Below are positions 17,693-27,698 of a stretch of DNA of 64,000 nucleotides, one piece after another. Made by a program: the position numbers and the translations under genes. The notes beneath the pieces were generated by a model, which saw only the letters and a list, made by a program, of their open reading frames with translations, was not told the DNA's origin and ran no database searches. Position 1 is the stretch's first letter, and every line of letters starts with the position of its first letter. This DNA is from Rhizobium subbaraonis (GTDB lineage: Bacteria > Pseudomonadota > Alphaproteobacteria > Rhizobiales > Rhizobiaceae). Location of the stretch: contig NZ_OBQD01000012.1 of the NCBI RefSeq assembly GCF_900220975.1, positions 1 through 64,000 on the forward strand. Direction: 5' to 3'.

Positions 17693-18979
17693 TCAAAACT
17701 TGACGGTAAAGACGGTTCCCTTGCCGAGTTCGGACTTCACGCTGAGGCGCGCACGGTGGCGTGTGAGGATGTGCTTGGCGATGGCAAGGCCCAGTCCGGT
17801 GCCTTTCTTGGAGCGGCTGGCCTCGACATTGACACGGTAGAACCGTTCGGTCAGGCGGGGCACATGTTCTGGCGGAATGCCGGGGCCGAAATCGGTGACG
17901 GAGACTTCAGGATGGCCGCCCTCGCCCGGCGCGAGCCGGACTTCGACGCGCCCGCCCTCCTGGCCATATTTGCAGGCATTCTCCATCAGGTTCTCGAACA
18001 CCTCGATCAGTTCGTCGCGGTCGCCGGCAACCTCGACCTTGCCGTCCGGCAGATCGAGCACGATCTCAACGCCGAGCTCGGTGGCGAAAGGTTGCAGGCT
18101 GTCGCGAACGTGCCCCAGAAGCGGCGCCAGTTCCACCCTCTGGTCCGGGGGGACGTGCGACTTGATCTCGAGGCGCGACAGCGACAGCAGGTCGTCGACG
18201 AGGCGGCTCATCCGCGTCGCCTGTTCGTGCATGATGCCGAGAAAGCGCTGCTGCGCGGCCTGATCGTTCCGCGCCGGCCCCTGGATGGTCTCGATGAAAC
18301 CTTTCAGCGAGGCGAGCGGCGTGCGCAGCTCATGGCTGGCATTGGCGACGAAATCCGAGCGCATCCGGTCGATCCGGCGCGCCTGCGAGACGTCGCGGAA
18401 GGTAATGAGGAAGTAGCGCGTGCCCCCAAGCCGCTGGCCGAGTGCCTGCATCGGCGCGACGCGAACGATATAGACCGTCTCGGACGGCAACCGGTCGGAA
18501 TGCTCGATCTCCTTGGCCTGGCCGCTCGCGATCACGTCGCGCGCCATGTCGAGGATGCCCGGGGCGCGAATCCGCCCGGCGAGATCGGCATTGCGTGGAA
18601 TAGGACCAAAAAGCAGGGTGGCGGCCCGGTTCTGCAGCCGGACAGTTTCGTCAGCCGTGACGATCAGCACCGGCATGTCGAGCGCATCGATGAGCGCGGC
18701 GATGGAATCGAGGGTTTCGGAGGCATCCGCTTCAGGCCGAATTGCCGCCGTTGCCGCGGCCGCTGGCGGACCCTCCAGCCTTTCCGTCCGGGCGAAGCCG
18801 GCAAGGACCAGGAGCGTGGCGGCAAAAGCGATCCAGCCGGCCGGAATACCGCCAAGCCACATCAGGAAGGCGGTGAAGACGACAGCCGCGAGCAGCACGC
18901 GCTCGTCCCAAAGCTGCGTCATGAGCCACCGGATTGTCGATCCGCGCTCTTCCACCACGATTTCCCTTCTCGCCTTCAT
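17693..18979 (-). CDS. phoR: Phosphate regulon sensor histidine kinase PhoR
   Basis: This 428-residue kinase has an N-terminal pair of membrane segments (about 28-63), a PAS-like domain (about 90-195), a HisKA domain with phospho-acceptor His216 in ASHELRTPL, and an HATPase domain with N, G1 and G2 boxes (NLMENACKYG, DFGPGIP, KGTGLGLAIAK). It phosphorylates PhoB under low phosphate. It is the first gene of the leftward cluster and is divergent from ppk2. Confidence 0.95.
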   Translation of the reverse strand: MKARREIVVEERGSTIRWLMTQLWDERVLLAAVVFTAFLMWLGGIPAGWIAFAATLLVLAGFARTERLEGPPAAAATAAIRPEADASETLDSIAALIDALDMPVLIVTADETVRLQNRAATLLFGPIPRNADLAGRIRAPGILDMARDVIASGQAKEIEHSDRLPSETVYIVRVAPMQALGQRLGGTRYFLITFRDVSQARRIDRMRSDFVANASHELRTPLASLKGFIETIQGPARNDQAAQQRFLGIMHEQATRMSRLVDDLLSLSRLEIKSHVPPDQRVELAPLLGHVRDSLQPFATELGVEIVLDLPDGKVEVAGDRDELIEVFENLMENACKYGQEGGRVEVRLAPGEGGHPEVSVTDFGPGIPPEHVPRLTERFYRVNVEASRSKKGTGLGLAIAKHILTRHRARLSVKSELGKGTVFTVKF

Positions 18980-19111
18980 CAGTCTGCTCCGCGATTTGCC
19001 AATGCAACACGAAGCGATAGCGCGATTTCATGACATGTTTTTCACGGTGCGCTTGAAATCGCAACGCGGTTATGGCCTCCTCCCCCTACCTCTGCCCGCA
19101 GGAGCCGAAAC

Positions 19112-19993
19112 ATGGTGACGTTTCCCGACATCAAACCAGTGGAAATCGAGATTGGCGGCAAGAAGCGATCCTTCGACATCGACGACCCCAAGCTGCCAAA
19201 CTGGATCGACGACAAGAGCCTGTCGTCCGGCGGCTTCCCCTACGACAATAAAATGAACAAGGACGAGTACGCGGCGGAACTGGAAAAGCTGCAGATCGAA
19301 CTGGTCAAAGTGCAGTACTGGCTGCAGGCAACGGGAAAGCGGATCATCTCCGTCTATGAGGGGCGCGACGCGGCCGGCAAGGGAGGGCTCATCTTCGTCA
19401 CCCGCGCCTTTCTCAACCCGCGCTCTGCCCGTGTCGTCGCCCTCGCCAAACCGACGGAAGCCGAGCAAGGACAGTGGTATTATCAGCGCTACGTCGCCCA
19501 GTTTCCGACGGCCGGCGAGTTTGTCCTGTTCGACCGCTCCTGGTACAACCGCGCCGGCGTGGAACCGGTGATGGGTTTCTGCACACCGGAGCAATACGAA
19601 AAGTTTCTCATCGAGACGCCGGATTTCGAGCGGATGGTCATCACCGACCGGATCATCTTCTTCAAATTCTGGCTTGATATCGGCCGGGAGATGCAGATCA
19701 AACGCTTCCACGACCGCCGACACGATCCGCTGAAGACTTGGAAGCTCTCCCCGATGGACATTGCTGCGCTCAACAAGTGGGACGACTACACTGAAAAGCG
19801 CGACCGGATGCTGGAGGAGACACACCGGTCCTGGGCACCGTGGACCATCATACGCGCAAACGACAAGCGCAGCGCGCGGGTCAATGCCATCCGCTACATC
19901 CTTCACAGACTCGACTACGAGGGCAAGGACAAGAAAGCGATCGGCGAGATCGACGAGCGGATCATCGGTGCAGGGCCGAAATTCCTCAAGTGA
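19112..19993 (+). CDS. ppk2: Polyphosphate kinase 2
   Basis: This 293-residue PPK2-family enzyme transfers phosphate between polyphosphate and nucleotides. Walker A is [10 protein letters not shown] (83-92) and the Walker B-like segment is [13 protein letters not shown], both diagnostic. It diverges from phoR, placing polyphosphate metabolism beside phosphate sensing and uptake, as in other Rhizobiaceae. Confidence 0.93.
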   Translation: MVTFPDIKPVEIEIGGKKRSFDIDDPKLPNWIDDKSLSSGGFPYDNKMNKDEYAAELEKLQIELVKVQYWLQATGKRIISVYEGRDAAGKGGLIFVTRAFLNPRSARVVALAKPTEAEQGQWYYQRYVAQFPTAGEFVLFDRSWYNRAGVEPVMGFCTPEQYEKFLIETPDFERMVITDRIIFFKFWLDIGREMQIKRFHDRRHDPLKTWKLSPMDIAALNKWDDYTEKRDRMLEETHRSWAPWTIIRANDKRSARVNAIRYILHRLDYEGKDKKAIGEIDERIIGAGPKFLK

Positions 19994-20037
19994 CCGTCAG
20001 CAAGACGCGGTAACGCGCCACCGCGGCGCGGCGACCT

Positions 20038-21222
20038 TCATTCGCCGGGCAGGATGCGGACGGCGTACAGGTTGACCCCCGCACCGCCGCCGGTAACGTC
20101 GCTGTTGACGAAGAGGCGGCCCGCCTCGCTCGGCGAAAGCGACCCCTCGAACTGGACCTGGAACAGAAGGTCGGTGCGTTCGGAGACGGTGAAGCGGTGG
20201 CGCTCGCAGTCGCCCATCGTGCCGAAATCGCACTCGACGGCGAGCTGGGCGGGCTTGCCGTTTTCCGCTTCCACAGTGAGCGCGACCGTCGAGGTCTTGC
20301 CGGCCATTGCCTGCAGCACCGCTGGCGACACGGCGATCGCGACAGATCCTTCGCGGTCAGGCGCAGACGAGACGACACGGATCGCGGGCCCCTCGTCGGT
20401 GCTTATGGCTTCGAAGCGTCCCTTCGCTCCGGCCGACAGCACGCTTGCATCCGAGGGGCTGAGAACCTCGCGCCATTCGGCGGAGAAGCTGTTATGGGTG
20501 TCGAGCGCCTCCTTGAGGGGATCGCTTGAGGAGAAGTCGTCGCCGGTCACCGTCTGCTTCGGATTGGCGACGCTGCCGTCGCGAGCCGATTGCGGCAAAA
20601 GCAGCCCGCTCGTCTGCACCCACCAGGCCGCCGTACCCACGGCGGCGATGAGCGTGGCGACCACCAGCAGGAGGGAGAACAGCCGCCCGCGGCGCTTCGG
20701 CGCCTTGGCCATGCGCGGCGATGCGGCAACCATGCCCTCCTCGCCTTCCAGCGACGCGCTGCGCGACCGCGCATCGGCCTTCGCCGACGTCCTGTGGGCC
20801 GGCCCGAAGCCCTCGGCGCGGTCGGGGCGGATATCGCCCAATTGCGGCTCCGCATCTTGTCCGCTCCGGCGGGGGGCGGCGGGCGACCGGCTTTCCGGCA
20901 GCACTTCGGGCTCGACCCGATCTGGGCCCGGTCCGTTGGCCGGCTTGCCGGCAGCGGCGACCGGACGGTCCGGCGCGGCAACGGTAACCTGCTCCGCCGG
21001 CGGCGCCTTTGCCGCCGCACGCTGCTCGGTTTCGATCTGGCGGATCGTCATTTCCAGGCGGTGGCGTTGGGCTGCTATCGTCTCGGGATCGTTGACCTCC
21101 TGCTTGCGCAGGCCGGCCTCCAGTGCATTGCGCGCCGACTGGTAGATCCGGGCGCGCGTTTCGGGATTGTTGCTTTCGGCGCGCGCCAAAGCATTTCTGA
21201 TCGCTTGTTCCAGTCCGCTCAC
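20038..21222 (-). CDS. Conserved rhizobial membrane-anchored protein of unknown function
   Basis: This protein of about 394 residues has an N-terminal helical segment (about 1-70, heptad-like, possibly coiled coil) and then a low-complexity Pro/Ala/Arg-rich cytoplasmic linker. One membrane segment follows at about 183-203 (LFSLLLVVATLIAAVG). The C-terminal periplasmic domain of about 180 residues has two cysteines. I chose the GTG at 21222 because AAGGAGG lies 5 nt upstream. I do not recognise a characterised family. Confidence 0.8.
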   Translation of the reverse strand: MSGLEQAIRNALARAESNNPETRARIYQSARNALEAGLRKQEVNDPETIAAQRHRLEMTIRQIETEQRAAAKAPPAEQVTVAAPDRPVAAAGKPANGPGPDRVEPEVLPESRSPAAPRRSGQDAEPQLGDIRPDRAEGFGPAHRTSAKADARSRSASLEGEEGMVAASPRMAKAPKRRGRLFSLLLVVATLIAAVGTAAWWVQTSGLLLPQSARDGSVANPKQTVTGDDFSSSDPLKEALDTHNSFSAEWREVLSPSDASVLSAGAKGRFEAISTDEGPAIRVVSSAPDREGSVAIAVSPAVLQAMAGKTSTVALTVEAENGKPAQLAVECDFGTMGDCERHRFTVSERTDLLFQVQFEGSLSPSEAGRLFVNSDVTGGGAGVNLYAVRILPGE

Positions 21223-21533
21223 TCTGCCTCCTTGGGCTCCGCGCACGCCTGCATGCGGCGCGGGCAAACGAAGCCACGGCGTCCATGTCTCTGTCTGTTA
21301 AGAATTCGGTAAACGTTGACGCCGCGTTCCGCAAGTGTTGCGGTCATGTGCCGCCAGCGCTGCCGGGGATAACGCCGCATATGCCGGCATGGCATGGCCA
21401 ACGTGCACGCGAAAGGACGGACGGCGGAGTGAGCGGGAAACCGGGCGACGCGGCGACAACCGGGCGGCTTTCCATCCGGAACGAATGTTGTTAGCTTACG
21501 TTTGCGTAAACGTCACTTAAGCCGGACCGAGAC
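21223..21533. other. Divergent intergenic region with palindromic site
   Basis: This 311-bp gap separates the leftward membrane-anchored protein from the rightward nitronate monooxygenase. Apart from the TTACG/CGTAA element listed separately, I see no gene or RNA. Confidence 0.5.
21496..21515. promoter_or_regulatory. Palindromic operator candidate before the nitronate monooxygenase
   Basis: TTACGTTTGCGTAA is an inverted repeat (TTAC-N6-GTAA) followed by ACGTCA. It lies about 20 bp before the start codon of the next gene. It resembles MerR-type LiuR sites (ACGTAAACGT-like), but no cognate regulator is visible here. Confidence 0.3.
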
Positions 21534-22496
21534 ATGACCCTGCCCGCCATCCTACGAAACAACCTGCGCCTGCCCGTGGTCGCAGCACCGCTCTTCATCA
21601 TTTCGCATCCGGCACTGACGCTCGCGCAGTGCAAGGCGGGCGTGGTCGGGGCCTTTCCGGCGCTGAACGCGCGACCGCAGTCGCAGCTCGACGAATGGCT
21701 AGCCGAGATCACCGAGACGCTGCGCGACCATGACGCCAGCCATCCCGACCGCCCGGCTGCACCGTTCGCCGTCAACCAGATCGTCCACAAGTCGAACCGC
21801 AGGCTCGAACAGGACCTGATGCTGTGCGTGAAATACAAGGTGCCGATCGTTATTTCCTCGCTTGGTGCCGTGCCTGAGGTCAACGACGCGATCCATTCCT
21901 ACGGCGGCATCGTGCTGCACGACGTCATCAACAACCGCCACGCCAACTCGGCAATCCGCAAGGGGGCCGACGGGCTCATCGCGGTGGCAGCGGGCGCGGG
22001 CGGGCATGCAGGCACGCTTTCGCCATTCGCCATCGTGCAGGAAATCCGCGAATGGTTCGAGGGTCCTCTGCTTCTCTCCGGCGCGATCGCGACCGGCGGC
22101 GCAATCCTTGCCGCGCAGGCGATGGGCGCGGACATGGCGTACATCGGCTCGCCCTTCATCGCCACCACCGAGGCGCGCGCCGGCGCCCCCTACAAGCAGG
22201 CGATCGTCGAGGGCAGCGCCGCCGACATCGTCTACTCCAACCATTTTACCGGGGTGCACGGCAACTATCTGCGCTCGTCGATCCGCACCGCCGGCCTCGA
22301 CCCCGACAATCTGCCGGAAGCCGACGTGAGCATCATGGACTTCGAAAAGGCCGAAAGCGGGCCGAAGGCCTGGAAGGACATCTGGGGCTGCGGTCAGGGA
22401 ATCGGTGCCGTCAAGGATATCGTCGCGACGGAAGCGCTCGTGGCGCGCCTGGAGGCCGAATATCGAGCCGCCCGCGACCGCCTTCGCACACCATGA
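21534..22496 (+). CDS. Nitronate monooxygenase / 2-nitropropane dioxygenase family
   Basis: This 320-residue FMN-dependent TIM-barrel protein has the family catalytic histidine in AAGAGGHAG (His158). Flavin phosphate-binding glycines (SGAIATGG, MGADMAYIGSPF) follow. Such enzymes oxidise alkyl nitronates and often detoxify propionate 3-nitronate. It is the last protein gene before tRNA-Thr. Confidence 0.9.
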   Translation: MTLPAILRNNLRLPVVAAPLFIISHPALTLAQCKAGVVGAFPALNARPQSQLDEWLAEITETLRDHDASHPDRPAAPFAVNQIVHKSNRRLEQDLMLCVKYKVPIVISSLGAVPEVNDAIHSYGGIVLHDVINNRHANSAIRKGADGLIAVAAGAGGHAGTLSPFAIVQEIREWFEGPLLLSGAIATGGAILAAQAMGADMAYIGSPFIATTEARAGAPYKQAIVEGSAADIVYSNHFTGVHGNYLRSSIRTAGLDPDNLPEADVSIMDFEKAESGPKAWKDIWGCGQGIGAVKDIVATEALVARLEAEYRAARDRLRTP

Positions 22497-22622
22497 GCTC
22501 CGCCCGCTCCACAGCAGCTTTGAGAAAAATGACCAAGTGCCAACAGATCACTTGAAATCTCCGCGCAATGCGGCTATCAGCCCCTCACATTCCGGCCCAC
22601 GACAGTTCGCGGGCCGATGCGG

Positions 22623-22698
22623 GCCGCTTTAGCTCAGTCGGTAGAGCACATCATTCGTAATGATGGGGTCACGTGTTCGAGTCACGTAAGCGGCACCA
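22623..22698 (+). tRNA. tRNA-Thr (anticodon CGT)
   Basis: All arms fold. The 7-bp acceptor pairs GCCGCTT with AAGCGGC. The D arm is GCTC-AGTCGGTA-GAGC. The anticodon stem CATCA/TGATG closes loop TTCGTAA, and the T arm is ACGTG-TTCGAGT-CACGT. The loop reads anticodon CGT, which decodes ACG (Thr). CCA is encoded. Its 3' end is the apparent integration site of the following island. Confidence 0.97.
22685..22698 (+). repeat. Candidate attL (14-bp repeat in tRNA-Thr 3' end)
   Basis: CGTAAGCGGCACCA, the last 14 nt of the tRNA gene, recurs exactly at 60133-60146. A match of this length is not expected by chance in 64 kb. tRNA 3' ends are classic targets for tyrosine recombinases. Confidence 0.65.
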
Positions 22699-22954
22699 TT
22701 TCCTTATAAATAAGATAGCGATAACAATCACCTAGGTTGGCCGACCTGAAGTCAGCCCCCCCTTTTAACCCACCTTAGATCTTTCGCTATGCCCCACGCG
22801 AAACGGCCGTCGGACCATTGCATCCGATTGTGATTGCCGGAAAACTGTCTCCTGGAGTGATACCTTTGGAGGCTCCGTCTCCACCTGTGCACGATTGAGG
22901 CGACCTTGGAAAAATTTCTCCATAGCCAAAACAGTTCAAATTTGACGGGACCCA
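22699..22954. other. Non-coding stretch after tRNA-Thr
   Basis: Visibly less GC-rich than the upstream core. No convincing gene; short frames on both strands lack ribosome binding sites. This may be the left end of the island. Confidence 0.4.
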
Positions 22955-23326
22955 ATGCGTGAACGACAGACGATAGCTGGCCACGCTCTTGACACTGCCG
23001 CCCGAACTCAAGAAGCCAGCATCCAAAATGATCCGGCGGATCATGCACAGCAAAGGCGCCGCGAATCGATACTGACGGAATCTGATTACGACCCTGATTG
23101 GGATAGCCCGGAGGCCATGGCGAAGTGGCGCGTTCGAGGGATACGGGACATCCATCAAAGAGCGAAGGAGTTCCATCGTATAAGGGCGGACATCGAGATG
23201 GAAATCAGCTCGACGCAACAACCCTCTGCACCTAAGTCGCTCATGCAAGAAGAGGAAATTGAGGCCGCGATACAAAGTATCCGTCCGGCAAACACCGCGG
23301 ACGCCCCTCCACCTAGCTTGATCTGA
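22955..23326 (+). CDS. Hypothetical protein at island left end
   Basis: This 123-residue reading frame has plausible, charged, helix-rich composition (SDYDPDWDSPEAMAKWRVRG, then Arg/Glu/Ile-rich helices). Codon use is less GC-biased than in the core genes. The ribosome binding site is weak. I recognise no domain. It could be a real accessory gene or a fortuitous open frame. Confidence 0.4.
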   Translation: MRERQTIAGHALDTAARTQEASIQNDPADHAQQRRRESILTESDYDPDWDSPEAMAKWRVRGIRDIHQRAKEFHRIRADIEMEISSTQQPSAPKSLMQEEEIEAAIQSIRPANTADAPPPSLI

Positions 23327-23630
23327 GTTTCAGTGGCTGCTGCAGACCCCTCGTACAGCATCTTGGTGGTGCAGGGCAGAACGGAATCACGCACCAGCTA
23401 GTGCGAACCTTGAAATTCCAACTAAACGCCCCCCGCATCCCGGCCACTTGACGCCTTCACCGATTGTAGCGGCCGTCGCGGAAGACATGCTCTCCGAGCG
23501 GTCGAGCACTCAGGCCCTAGGCTTCCGCCTGAATCATCGTTCGCCGCCCCCTTCCCCAACCCACGAGGGGCATTCTCGTTGGCCAAGGATTGCCATCCAT
23601 ATTCTTTGAACATTCGAGGCGAATAGAAGA
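23327..23630. other. Non-coding stretch before the MscS gene
   Basis: About 300 bp downstream of both flanking genes. No gene, RNA or strong terminator was recognised. Confidence 0.4.
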
Positions 23631-25895
23631 TCAATTGGTCTCTTGGGCCTGGTGATCGCGGTCGGATATACCAACAGATTTCCCTTGGGTTTTCTCGGCC
23701 TTCGCAGCTTTTTGCTCCTTCATGGAGAGGAAGGCCGGCGGGGCATTCCCATGTTTGTCAACGCCAAAATAGAGCGTCTGATGCGGGAATGGGATCTCGA
23801 TCCCGCGGGCATCGAAGACGCGCTTGACGGCGCCGTTCAAGGCCCTGCCGACACCCCACTGTTTTCCCGGCAGCGTCTTGATGCGCACTCGAACGATGAC
23901 AGCGCTATCGGCAAGCTCCTGAACGCCGAACCATTCCATGTCGCCAAGAATGACGCCGTTCAAATCCGGATCGCCGCGCACCTCCTCGAACGCATCGAAC
24001 AGTGCCGCGCGGGCTTCTTCCACATCCTCGCGATACGCGATCCCGACGTCGCCGACGTGATAGGAGAAGTCACGCATCAGGTTTGTGACCATATCCACCG
24101 AGGAGAACGAGATAATGTGGTAGGCGCCCTGGACGTCGCGCAGGCTGACGGAGCGGATCGTCAGGCGCTCCACCGTACCCGTCGTGCTGCCAACCGTGAT
24201 GACGTCGCCGACATTGATCGCATTTTCGAGCTGGATGAACACGCCGTTGATAACGTCCTGCACGAGCTTCTGCGCCCCGAAACCGATTGCCAAGCCTATC
24301 ACGCCGGCGGATGCCAGGAGTGGCGCGATGTCCAGTCCCATCTGAGACAATGAGAACATCAGCGCGATCACCACGATCGCGATCGTGGCTGCGTTTCTGA
24401 GAAGCGTCAGGAGGGTGGATTCACGCGCGGTGGCGATGGAGCCGAACGCCGGGTTCAGGCGATAGTCGACCCATGACGTCAGCGCGAGCCAGCATATATA
24501 GGCGACCAGCAGGATGACGCAGACCGAGGCGATAGCGCCGGTAAAAGCCAGCCCGAGACGCGATTGCATCAGCGCGGCCAAGTCGAAAATCCCCATCGCC
24601 GACAGGACAACCCCGACAACCACCGCGAGGATGGCCAGGCGAAGGATCGTCAGGAAACGCGGCACCAGACCGTTGACGCGCCTTTCGAGAAGCGGGAGCC
24701 GTTCGTTGACATTTTCCGGCAACCGCACGCCCTTTGTTACCGCGCGCGCCAGCCAATCGGCGACGACGAAACCGATGATGATGGCCGCACAGGCCTGGGC
24801 ACTCGCGGCCAGTACCGAAAACAGGCGATCGGCAGACCCGACCAGCACGACAAAAAACAGGAACGCGAGATAGACGAGCACCGGCCAATGCCAGCGTGTG
24901 GCAATGAAACGGACTTGCCGATGGCGAGGGCTATGGTCCGGGGTCGTCAACAGCCAGTCGGTCACGGCCCGCCGGTTTATTAAGGTCGCAGATATGGCGG
25001 TGATGAGGGCGGCGAGCGCCACGAGACCAGACACGGCTCGCCCGGAGGCAACGGACACTGCTTGCGAGAGCACCGGCTGGAGAAGAAGCTGGCCGTAGCC
25101 GAGAATGCCGACGATCCATGCGAGTATGCGGCTGGTTCGCCTTGCGGCTTCATCCGATATGCGCACGAGCCGCAATTCGCCGGTCGAGGGCGAAAGGACT
25201 GTTGTGATTGCCACCTTCGCCAGTTGCACCACAGTGAAGGCATTCAGGTAAAGCGTCTGCTGGATGTCCATCCGCCCCAGTTCGCCAAAAACCGTCAGAG
25301 CCGCAACGTACCCCGCAGCCCAGGCGGCGAAGACGATGGCGACATCGAGTGCTGCAGACGCAGCGATCAGAATGATCTTCTCGAAAAATCCGGCCGTAAC
25401 GGCGCGCGCGCCGAACGATCGGTCAATCCGCCAGGTGACGAATCGCAGGACCATGAAGACCCCGTAAGTCACGACGATCACGAGAACGAGGTCGCGCATG
25501 GTGCGCAGCAACACTTCGCCTTCGTCTCCACTCAGATTGGCAAACATCGCCGGCGCCGCGGCCAGTTGCCGTGAGAACACGATCACGGAGGAAACCGCCT
25601 TCTCGGCGGATTGCCGGGTGACTTCGGCGATTTTCTGGCCGAGCGAGGGTTCGCGCATGGTCGCGGGTTGTGTAGCGTCTCCGGGAGACGACGCATCGCC
25701 ATCCACAGCCTTCTGCAATTCGCCAAGGAAGGCTTCTCGAGTCCTATCGTCGCGAAGGACATCGATGAGATCCTGAAGCTTCGCGGCCTGGGCCGGCTGC
25801 TCCTGTTTGGCGCCAGGCAGGAGAGATTGCTGCGCGGCCGCCGGGATGACGCCTGCCACGAACATGAAGATCAAAAGAAGGAAGGTTCGTATCAC
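23631..25895 (-). CDS. MscS-family mechanosensitive ion channel
   Basis: This 754-residue inner-membrane protein has a signal peptide (1-21), a periplasmic region, around ten membrane segments, and the MscS pore helix with its Gly/Ala-rich pattern (LLASAGVIGLAIGFGAQKLVQD) followed by the beta domain. The C-terminus is a charged Lys-rich tail. Large MscS homologues release osmolytes on hypo-osmotic shock. Its start overlaps the stop of the N-acetylglutaminylglutamine synthetase gene by 4 nt, so release and synthesis of the osmolyte appear co-expressed. Confidence 0.9.
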   Translation of the reverse strand: MIRTFLLLIFMFVAGVIPAAAQQSLLPGAKQEQPAQAAKLQDLIDVLRDDRTREAFLGELQKAVDGDASSPGDATQPATMREPSLGQKIAEVTRQSAEKAVSSVIVFSRQLAAAPAMFANLSGDEGEVLLRTMRDLVLVIVVTYGVFMVLRFVTWRIDRSFGARAVTAGFFEKIILIAASAALDVAIVFAAWAAGYVAALTVFGELGRMDIQQTLYLNAFTVVQLAKVAITTVLSPSTGELRLVRISDEAARRTSRILAWIVGILGYGQLLLQPVLSQAVSVASGRAVSGLVALAALITAISATLINRRAVTDWLLTTPDHSPRHRQVRFIATRWHWPVLVYLAFLFFVVLVGSADRLFSVLAASAQACAAIIIGFVVADWLARAVTKGVRLPENVNERLPLLERRVNGLVPRFLTILRLAILAVVVGVVLSAMGIFDLAALMQSRLGLAFTGAIASVCVILLVAYICWLALTSWVDYRLNPAFGSIATARESTLLTLLRNAATIAIVVIALMFSLSQMGLDIAPLLASAGVIGLAIGFGAQKLVQDVINGVFIQLENAINVGDVITVGSTTGTVERLTIRSVSLRDVQGAYHIISFSSVDMVTNLMRDFSYHVGDVGIAYREDVEEARAALFDAFEEVRGDPDLNGVILGDMEWFGVQELADSAVIVRVRIKTLPGKQWGVGRALNGAVKRVFDARGIEIPFPHQTLYFGVDKHGNAPPAFLSMKEQKAAKAEKTQGKSVGISDRDHQAQETN

Positions 25896-27697
25896 GGGAA
25901 ATTCCCCACGTCAGGCTTCATGCGCGTGCCGGGAAACAACAGGTCGACGAAACGGGCCGCCGTCGGTTGCGGTTCATGATTGGCGAGGCCTGGACGCTCA
26001 TTGGCCTCGATGAACACGTAATCCGGTTTCGAAGGATCATCGACCATGAAATCGATACCGACGACCGGAATGTCGATTGCGCGTGCGGCCCGGCAAGCAG
26101 CCGCAACAAGATCGGGATGCACCATGTCGGTCACATCGTGGATCGACCCGCCGGTGTGCAGGTTGGCGGCCTTGCGCACCATGATCTCCCGCCCTTCTTC
26201 CAGCACGGTTTCCAGCTCGAGCCCCTGCCCGGCAAGACAGCGTTGGGTTTCCGAGTCGATCGGGATCCGGCTCTCCCCGCCCGTTGCCGCCTGCCGGCGG
26301 CGGGATTGTCTCTCGATGAGGGCAGCAATCGTGCTGATGCCATCGCCGGTGACAGCTGGGGGGCGGCGGACGGCGGCGGCGACAAGCGCATAGCCGATGA
26401 TCACGAGGCGCAGGTCTTGCCCCTCGAAGCACGCTTCGAGCAGCACCCGCTCGCAGACCTGACGCGCCGAGTCGATCGCCGCGTCCAGTCCGTCCATCGA
26501 GGTTATGCCGATCGAGATCCCACGCCCCTGTTCTCCGCGCGCGGGTTTCACCACGACCTTGCCGTGCTTTTTGAGAAAAGCCTGAATTGCTGCTCTGTCC
26601 CCGCCAACCTCGATCTGGTCGGGAACGGCAAGGCCTGCGGAGGAAACGACGCGCCGCGCGATGGCCTTGTCATCGCTGATCGACATCGCGACACCGGAGG
26701 TCAGTTCCGAGAGGCTTTCGCGGCAATGGATGGACCGGCCGCCGTGGGTCAGGCGAAAGAACCCGCACTCGGCATCGGTGATGTCCACGTGGATACCGCG
26801 TCGCGTCGCTTCATCCACGATTAGCCGCGCATAGGGGTTGAGGGCATCGTAGGACTGATGCGGCATCGCGAAAAACTTCTCGTTGATGGCGTTCTTCCGC
26901 TTGATGGCGAAGAGCGGCATGCGCTGGAAGTTCAGTTTTTCGTAGAGTTTTATCGCCAGTGCATTGTCGTGCATCACCGACAGATCGATGTAGGAGAGGC
27001 CGCGCGCCTGGAAATGTTCGGCCAACTTGCAGAGCAGCTTCTCGCCGATGCCAGGCTGGCGCGCATGCGGATGGACGGCAAGGCACCAGAGCGAAGCGCC
27101 TCGATCGGGATCGTCGAACAGCCGCTGATGGTCGATGCCCGTCACGGTGCCGACGATCTCGCCGGTGGCATCGTCCTGGGCAACAAAATAGGTGAGCGAC
27201 CGGTTGTCCCGTTCGGAGGAGAAGAAATCCGAACGAATCTGCACCATGCCGCAAGCGGCATAGACATGGTTGATGCCCTCGGCATCGGCTTCCGTCGCCA
27301 GCCGGCGGATGGTGATACCGCGCATGCGGCGCGGTTTTGCCCGATAGATCGAAAGGTTGAGCCGGAACGTGTGCGACGGATCAAGGAAAATCTCCTGCGG
27401 CGCGCGCGACAAGAGCACATGCGGATCACGCACATAGAAGGCGATGTCCCGGCTGGACGGCGCTTCGTCGCGCAGCTCCGACAGCAGCGTCTCATCGTCG
27501 GAAAACGTCTGGGCGAAGACGAGCCGTCCCCATCCGCAGTCCAGCACCACGTCCTTCTTCTGCTCGCCGGAGATTTCCGGCCGCCCGACATGCCGCCCTG
27601 GCTGCGCACGCGTGCGCAGTTGCTCCAGTCGATGACTGACCGCCTTGGTTCCCTTGCTGCGCTGGCGCGGCGATGTCAGCTCCCTTGCCTTCTTCAT
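25892..27697 (-). CDS. ngg: N-acetylglutaminylglutamine synthetase (GNAT plus ATP-grasp)
   Basis: This 601-residue two-domain enzyme has a GNAT acetyltransferase domain at about 125-285 (acetyl-CoA-type segment VHPHARQPGIGEKLL). An ATP-grasp ligase domain spans about 305-595 (VVKPARGEQGRGISIG lid, DFMVDD and FIEANERPG metal/ATP motifs). Together they acetylate glutamine and ligate a second glutamine, giving the precursor of the osmolyte N-acetylglutaminylglutamine amide. It is 1 nt downstream of asnO and overlaps the channel gene. Confidence 0.92.
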   Translation of the reverse strand: MKKARELTSPRQRSKGTKAVSHRLEQLRTRAQPGRHVGRPEISGEQKKDVVLDCGWGRLVFAQTFSDDETLLSELRDEAPSSRDIAFYVRDPHVLLSRAPQEIFLDPSHTFRLNLSIYRAKPRRMRGITIRRLATEADAEGINHVYAACGMVQIRSDFFSSERDNRSLTYFVAQDDATGEIVGTVTGIDHQRLFDDPDRGASLWCLAVHPHARQPGIGEKLLCKLAEHFQARGLSYIDLSVMHDNALAIKLYEKLNFQRMPLFAIKRKNAINEKFFAMPHQSYDALNPYARLIVDEATRRGIHVDITDAECGFFRLTHGGRSIHCRESLSELTSGVAMSISDDKAIARRVVSSAGLAVPDQIEVGGDRAAIQAFLKKHGKVVVKPARGEQGRGISIGITSMDGLDAAIDSARQVCERVLLEACFEGQDLRLVIIGYALVAAAVRRPPAVTGDGISTIAALIERQSRRRQAATGGESRIPIDSETQRCLAGQGLELETVLEEGREIMVRKAANLHTGGSIHDVTDMVHPDLVAAACRAARAIDIPVVGIDFMVDDPSKPDYVFIEANERPGLANHEPQPTAARFVDLLFPGTRMKPDVGNFP

Positions 27698-27698
27698 G

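Noticed and set aside
22787-23275. 162-codon minus-strand frame
   Set aside because: No recognisable features and it conflicts with the more plausible plus-strand frame at 22955.
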